A stretch of DNA of 64,000 nucleotides from Candidatus Gastranaerophilales bacterium (lineage in GTDB: Bacteria; Cyanobacteriota; Vampirovibrionia; Gastranaerophilales; Gastranaerophilaceae), in assembly GCA_944327245.1 (NCBI GenBank), contig CALVHD010000009.1:1-64000 (forward strand), read 5' to 3'. The notes under the pieces are model-generated. The model worked only from the letters and a program-made list of their open reading frames with translations, was not told the DNA's origin and did no database searches. Within the stretch, counting starts at the first letter, position 1, and every line of letters begins with the position of its first letter. The translations under genes were made by a program, and so were the position numbers. Shown piece by piece: positions 60,960 through 64,000 of this stretch.

Positions 60960-62159
60960 TTAGTCATCTAGGGCGTCAACGCCTGGAAGAATTTTGCCTT
61001 CAATAAATTCTAATGAAGCACCGCCGCCTGTAGAAACGTGAGTGAAATCTTCAGCTTTAGCAAATTTCTTAGCTGCAGAAACTGAATCACCACCGCCAAT
61101 AACTGATGTTGCGCCATCTTTAGTAGCTTCAACAATAGCTGCTAAAACTGCTTTTGTTCCGTTTGCAAATTTAGGATTTTCAAAAGCGCCAACAGGGCCG
61201 TTCATAAGAATTGTTTTAGATGATTTAATAACATCGGCAAAAGCTTTTTGAGTGTTTGGACCTGCGTCAACTCCTTCAAAACCGTCAGGAATATTTGTAA
61301 CGTCAACTACTTTATTTTCGCCGTTTCCTGAAAAATCATTTGTAGCTAATACATCAGTAGCTAAAACTAAATTAACTCCTTTTGCTTTAGCTTTTGCTTC
61401 GATAGCTTTAGCTGTTTCTAATTGATCATCTTCACAAATTGAATTTCCGATTTTACCGCCGTTAGCTTTTACAAAAGTGTATGCCATACCGCCGCCGATG
61501 ATTAAATTATCAACTTTTTCAATTAAGTTTTCTAATACGCCGATTTTTGTAGAAACTTTAGCACCGCCAACAATAGCTGTGAATGGATGCTCAGGGTTAT
61601 CAAGAGCAGAGCCTAAGCATCTTAATTCTTTTTCCATTAATAAACCTGAAACAGCCGGTTTTAAGATTTTAGCCAATTTAGCTGTTGAAGTGTGTTTTCT
61701 GTGAGCTGCGCCAAATGCATCGTTTACATAGAAGTCACCAAGTTTAGCAAGTTCATTTGCAAAAGTCATATCATCATCTTTTGCTTCTTCGGCTTTATAA
61801 AATCTGATGTTTTCTAATAGTGCAACTTGACCGTCTTTTAATGCTTCAAGTTCTTTATCTGCGCCTTGACCAACTAAAGATTTAACAAATAGTACATCTT
61901 GACCTAGAACTTTTGATAAGTATTTTGCAACAGGTTCAAGAGAAAATTCAGGTTTAACTTCTCCTTTAGGTCTTCCTAAGTGAGCCATAAGGATAACTTT
62001 AGCACCTCTTTCAGTTAAGTATTTAACTGTAGGAATAATTGCTTGTATTCTTGTATCGTCTGATACATTGTTGTTTTCATCTAAAGGTACGTTAATATCA
62101 ACTCTTACAAGAGCTCTTTTTCCTTTGATGTCGCCTAAATCTTTAATAGATTTTTTCAT
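60960..62159 (-). CDS. pgk: Phosphoglycerate kinase, 399 aa
   Basis: The glycolytic enzyme making ATP from 1,3-bisphosphoglycerate. KRALVRVDINVPLDENNNVS (substrate-binding), MAHLGRPKGEVKPEFSL, LENIRFYKAEEAKDDDM, FVNDAFGAAHRKHTST, the hinge AIVGGAKVSTKIGVLENL, and the nucleotide loop VIGGGDSVSAAKKF followed by STGGGASLEFIEGK. Length is standard. The codons look richer in frequent triplets than neighbours, consistent with high expression. No gap gene is adjacent. Confidence 0.98.
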   Translation of the reverse strand: MKKSIKDLGDIKGKRALVRVDINVPLDENNNVSDDTRIQAIIPTVKYLTERGAKVILMAHLGRPKGEVKPEFSLEPVAKYLSKVLGQDVLFVKSLVGQGADKELEALKDGQVALLENIRFYKAEEAKDDDMTFANELAKLGDFYVNDAFGAAHRKHTSTAKLAKILKPAVSGLLMEKELRCLGSALDNPEHPFTAIVGGAKVSTKIGVLENLIEKVDNLIIGGGMAYTFVKANGGKIGNSICEDDQLETAKAIEAKAKAKGVNLVLATDVLATNDFSGNGENKVVDVTNIPDGFEGVDAGPNTQKAFADVIKSSKTILMNGPVGAFENPKFANGTKAVLAAIVEATKDGATSVIGGGDSVSAAKKFAKAEDFTHVSTGGGASLEFIEGKILPGVDALDD

Positions 62160-62230
62160 ATTAAAACTCCTTATTAAGTCGTACTTTATAAGGTAATTTT
62201 AAAATAAAGATAAAGATAGTTCAATAATAA

Positions 62231-62506
62231 TTATTTTTTGAAGATTTTTTTAATGCATTCTAACAGGTCTAAAAATAAATTTTTAATTATGTCTAAAAAG
62301 CTTTGAGATTGAATTTCATCTTCAATATAATCTTCTTTTTCAAAAGAATCTTCAGGGTAATCTTTTGCTGATGAAAAATCTATTTGTTCATCTTCTTCTT
62401 TTTTACCGCGTTCAAAATATCCGGTATTTCCGCCGCCACCGGCACAGGATTTGTGGCTTGCTTGTACGTTAGACAAATTACCTAAAGGATTAAAATCAAA
62501 TGACAT
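62231..62506 (-). CDS. Small protein, 91 aa, with Gly-rich segment and amphipathic C-terminal helix
   Basis: Not recognised. MSFDFNPLGNLSNVQASHKS is followed by CAGGGGNTGYFERG (a short Cys-Gly-rich turn), an acidic middle (KEEDEQIDF to EDYIEDE), and an amphipathic end SFLDIIKNLFLDLLECIKKI. The last helix, with Leu/Ile/Phe on one face and Lys on the other, may associate with membranes or a partner. There is no signal peptide. It lies between pgk and the NrtR-like gene on the same strand, with its own upstream gap. It could be a secreted peptide precursor, but nothing confirms this. Confidence 0.6.
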   Translation of the reverse strand: MSFDFNPLGNLSNVQASHKSCAGGGGNTGYFERGKKEEDEQIDFSSAKDYPEDSFEKEDYIEDEIQSQSFLDIIKNLFLDLLECIKKIFKK

Positions 62507-62562
62507 CAATATTTCTTTCTATTCTTTACTATAATTATAGCAGAAAGTTGATTGTTCTACAA

Positions 62563-63249
62563 CTATGAGAAGAAATGCCCTCTTTTTGAGTTAAGCGTAA
62601 TGTTGTCAAATGAATATAGTGCTGCAGGTCTTTTTGAAACGGATTTTGTATATTCGTTTGTTTCAACAAGGATATTTGATGATAACATTTTTTTTCTGAA
62701 ATTACGTTTATCAAGAGTTTTGTTTAATATTAGCTCGTAAGATTTTTGCAGTTCCGTTAAGGTGAATTTTTTAGGAAGCAATTGAAATGCTATGGGGCAT
62801 AGCTCAAGACGTTCGCGCGTTCTTTTTAGGGAATATTCGATAATTTCTTTGTGGTCAAAAGCTAAGGGCGGAAGATTTTCAACTTCATACCATTGAACAT
62901 CTGCTACTCCTTCTGTTGCTTTAACATCCAGTTTAATATCTTCGGCTCTTAAAAGAGCGAAATAAGCACAGGTTATAACACGCGCGTTGGGATATCTGAG
63001 AGGATCACCGAAAGTATACAGTTGTTCTAAATATATGTTTGAAACGCTTGTTTTTTCTTTTAAAACACGTAAGGCCGCATCGTCTATATTTTCTGATAAT
63101 CTTATAAATCCTCCGGGGATTGACCATTTTCCTCTGAAAGGTTCGTTAGCACGCTTAACCAACAAGACTTTCAGCTTGTTGTCGTTAATTGTTAAAATTA
63201 CAACATCGACCGTGACTTCGTGTGTTTTTGTTTCCGCAAATGTTCTCAT
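62563..63249 (-). CDS. Nudix-like transcriptional regulator of NrtR type, 228 aa
   Basis: The N-terminal Nudix fold (about 10-140) has VDVVILTINDNKLKVLLVKR and GKWSIPGGFIRLSENIDDAA, but the Nudix box is incomplete: REUxEExG reads RVLKEKTSV, losing the first catalytic Glu, so hydrolysis is unlikely. The C-terminal about 75 residues are a winged helix (FTLTELQKSYELILNKTLDK, NFRKKML), the NrtR layout, in which ADP-ribose binding relieves repression of NAD-metabolism genes. The promoter ends directly before the ATG (see 63256-63284), suggesting a leaderless message. DnaX is the upstream neighbour. Confidence 0.82.
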   Translation of the reverse strand: MRTFAETKTHEVTVDVVILTINDNKLKVLLVKRANEPFRGKWSIPGGFIRLSENIDDAALRVLKEKTSVSNIYLEQLYTFGDPLRYPNARVITCAYFALLRAEDIKLDVKATEGVADVQWYEVENLPPLAFDHKEIIEYSLKRTRERLELCPIAFQLLPKKFTLTELQKSYELILNKTLDKRNFRKKMLSSNILVETNEYTKSVSKRPAALYSFDNITLNSKRGHFFS

Positions 63250-63255
63250 ATGCCT

Positions 63256-63284
63256 ATAATATAATAAATATCGATTTATGGCAA
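63256..63284 (-). promoter_or_regulatory. Promoter for the NrtR-like gene, apparently leaderless
   Basis: On the minus strand TTGCCA (63279-63284), 17-base spacer, TATTAT (63256-63261). The ATG at 63249 lies six bases further, at about the expected transcription start; no Shine-Dalgarno. Confidence 0.5.
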
Positions 63285-63303
63285 GTTTTACACTTAATAT
63301 TTT

Positions 63304-64000
63304 CTAATCTATGATTCTTCCGTTGAATTGCTCAATCATTTCTTGCACTTTGTGACTGTATTGCTTTTTTTCGTTTTCTGTCATTTGCTCTTTTTCTTCT
63401 TGCATATTTGTTTGAGCTTCTTTAATCGGATTTTGTTGAGTTGTTTGTGTTTGTTTTATTGTTTGATTTTGAATAACAGAACGGTTGTAAGATGGTTTTA
63501 TTTCTATAATTTTTGTATTTTCGTCAATTCTTGAAAATTCGATTTTATAGTTAGTTCCTAAAGCTTTAATTGCATTTTCAAGTTGAGGCATTTTTGAAGC
63601 TGATTTTGCCTGAACTAAGGTATTTTCATTTAAAAACCCGAGAGTAATAGTTTCATTTTCAATTTTTACCAGTTTTGCAACTCCTTTATAGAATGCCCTT
63701 GCCGGCATTGATGGAATTAAAGAAATTATATCCATCCAAATTTCAGCACTGTCTTTTGATTGAACATTTGTTGCCTTTTGGTTTTCAATTGGAGTTTCTT
63801 TTATGGGTTTAGAATTTTGTATCGGTTCTTGTTTAATTTCAGATTCATTGTTTATTGGTTTTTCGATAGGTTTAGCTTTTTCAATCGGAGCTTGCAAATT
63901 GATTGCTGCAATGTTTGGATTTTGTGTAACAGGTTTAATATTTTGAGCTTGATTTAGTGTTAAATCAAGTCTTGAAGCGCCAATTGCAGCTAATTCCATC
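63304..64000 (-). CDS. dnaX: DNA polymerase III gamma/tau subunit, C-terminal part (runs off window)
   Basis: The frame is open at the right edge, so only about 232 residues are seen. It begins MELAAIGASRLDLTL, like the end of domain III of DnaX, then a low-complexity linker of Pro/Lys/Gln/Asn-rich repeats (IEKAKPIEKPINNES, IKQEPIQNSKPIKETPI). A tau-like C-terminal domain follows: SAEIWMDIISLIPSMPARAF then YKGVAKLVKIENETITLGF. A Gln/Thr-rich tail ends in QEMIEQFNGRIID. The first about 380 residues, including the AAA+ motor and zinc site, are outside the window. Confidence 0.82.
   Translation of the reverse strand, partial: MELAAIGASRLDLTLNQAQNIKPVTQNPNIAAINLQAPIEKAKPIEKPINNESEIKQEPIQNSKPIKETPIENQKATNVQSKDSAEIWMDIISLIPSMPARAFYKGVAKLVKIENETITLGFLNENTLVQAKSASKMPQLENAIKALGTNYKIEFSRIDENTKIIEIKPSYNRSVIQNQTIKQTQTTQQNPIKEAQTNMQEEKEQMTENEKKQYSHKVQEMIEQFNGRIID

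Noticed and set aside
1-64000. tRNA genes, rRNA, CRISPR arrays and insertion sequences
   Set aside because: No T-loop/acceptor pattern, no direct-repeat/spacer periodicity and no transposase frame were found by reading; a tRNAscan/Infernal run would be needed to exclude faint cases.

Overview
The window is strongly AT-rich chromosomal DNA from a bacterium with an outer membrane: it carries a tripartite RND/TolC efflux operon, type IV pilus genes, flagellar basal-body genes and lipoprotein processing. It also has an OmpR-type (RpaB-like) regulator, a NarL-type regulator, a group-1/2 sigma factor and a Na+-pumping biotin-dependent decarboxylase. Together with low GC these suggest a non-photosynthetic gut relative of cyanobacteria (Vampirovibrionia/Melainabacteria, Gastranaerophilales-like). 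That placement is inferred from gene content; there is no rRNA gene in the window. I saw no rRNA, tRNA, CRISPR array or intact transposon.

Layout. 1-12.4 kb: start of a type IV prepilin (minus strand), an XRE regulator, an OmpR response regulator with an S41 protease, a nitroreductase broken by one in-frame TGA, pilO and a fused pilM-pilN, rRNA methyltransferase RlmB, a sigma-70 factor, a GlcD-type flavoprotein overlapping a MATE transporter, and a regulator built of four winged-helix units. A 0.7 kb region follows with five strong hairpins and one small gene. 12.5-18.6 kb: RND adaptor, pump and TolC. 18.6-26 kb: two WYL-type regulators in tandem, a four-S1-domain protein, an MnmC-like methyltransferase, a NarL regulator, spermidine synthase and EPSP synthase.

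26-31.5 kb is an accessory minus-strand block, the most unusual part of the window. It holds a soluble protein made of the cytoplasmic domain of the flagellar export gate FlhA behind a short N-terminal domain and a coiled coil, with no membrane part. Around it are a 113-aa companion, a HAD phosphatase, a DUF4145-like tail-anchored protein, a protein with decayed receiver and GGDEF domains, and two small-protein genes. The two small genes share a 22-bp upstream element (20 of 22 identical) at the same distance from the start codon.

31.6-37.2 kb: a GT39-type glycosyltransferase split at a T9 tract, then biotin ligase and the three oxaloacetate-decarboxylase-type subunits. 37.3-44 kb: a lytic transglycosylase, FliE, FliF, a divergent FliG-position protein, FliH and FlhA. 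44-47 kb: RluD-type pseudouridine synthase, signal peptidase II and two exported proteins. 47-55.7 kb: a motility accessory factor (Maf/DUF115) and a chemotaxis-like set (double CheW, receiver/decayed-GGDEF, short MCP, hybrid CheA). 55.7-64 kb: a small activase-type ATPase with an unrecognised partner and a COG2509 flavoprotein, then ClpP, a small protein with a near-ideal promoter, HisS, Pgk, a small protein, an NrtR-like regulator and the C-terminal part of DnaX.

Working together: the flagellar/export genes, Maf, the chemotaxis genes and the type IV pilus genes indicate a motile or surface-active cell. The decarboxylase operon, with its own biotin ligase, indicates anaerobic sodium-coupled energy conservation. 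The free FlhA cytoplasmic domain suggests an extra soluble component acting on the export machinery.
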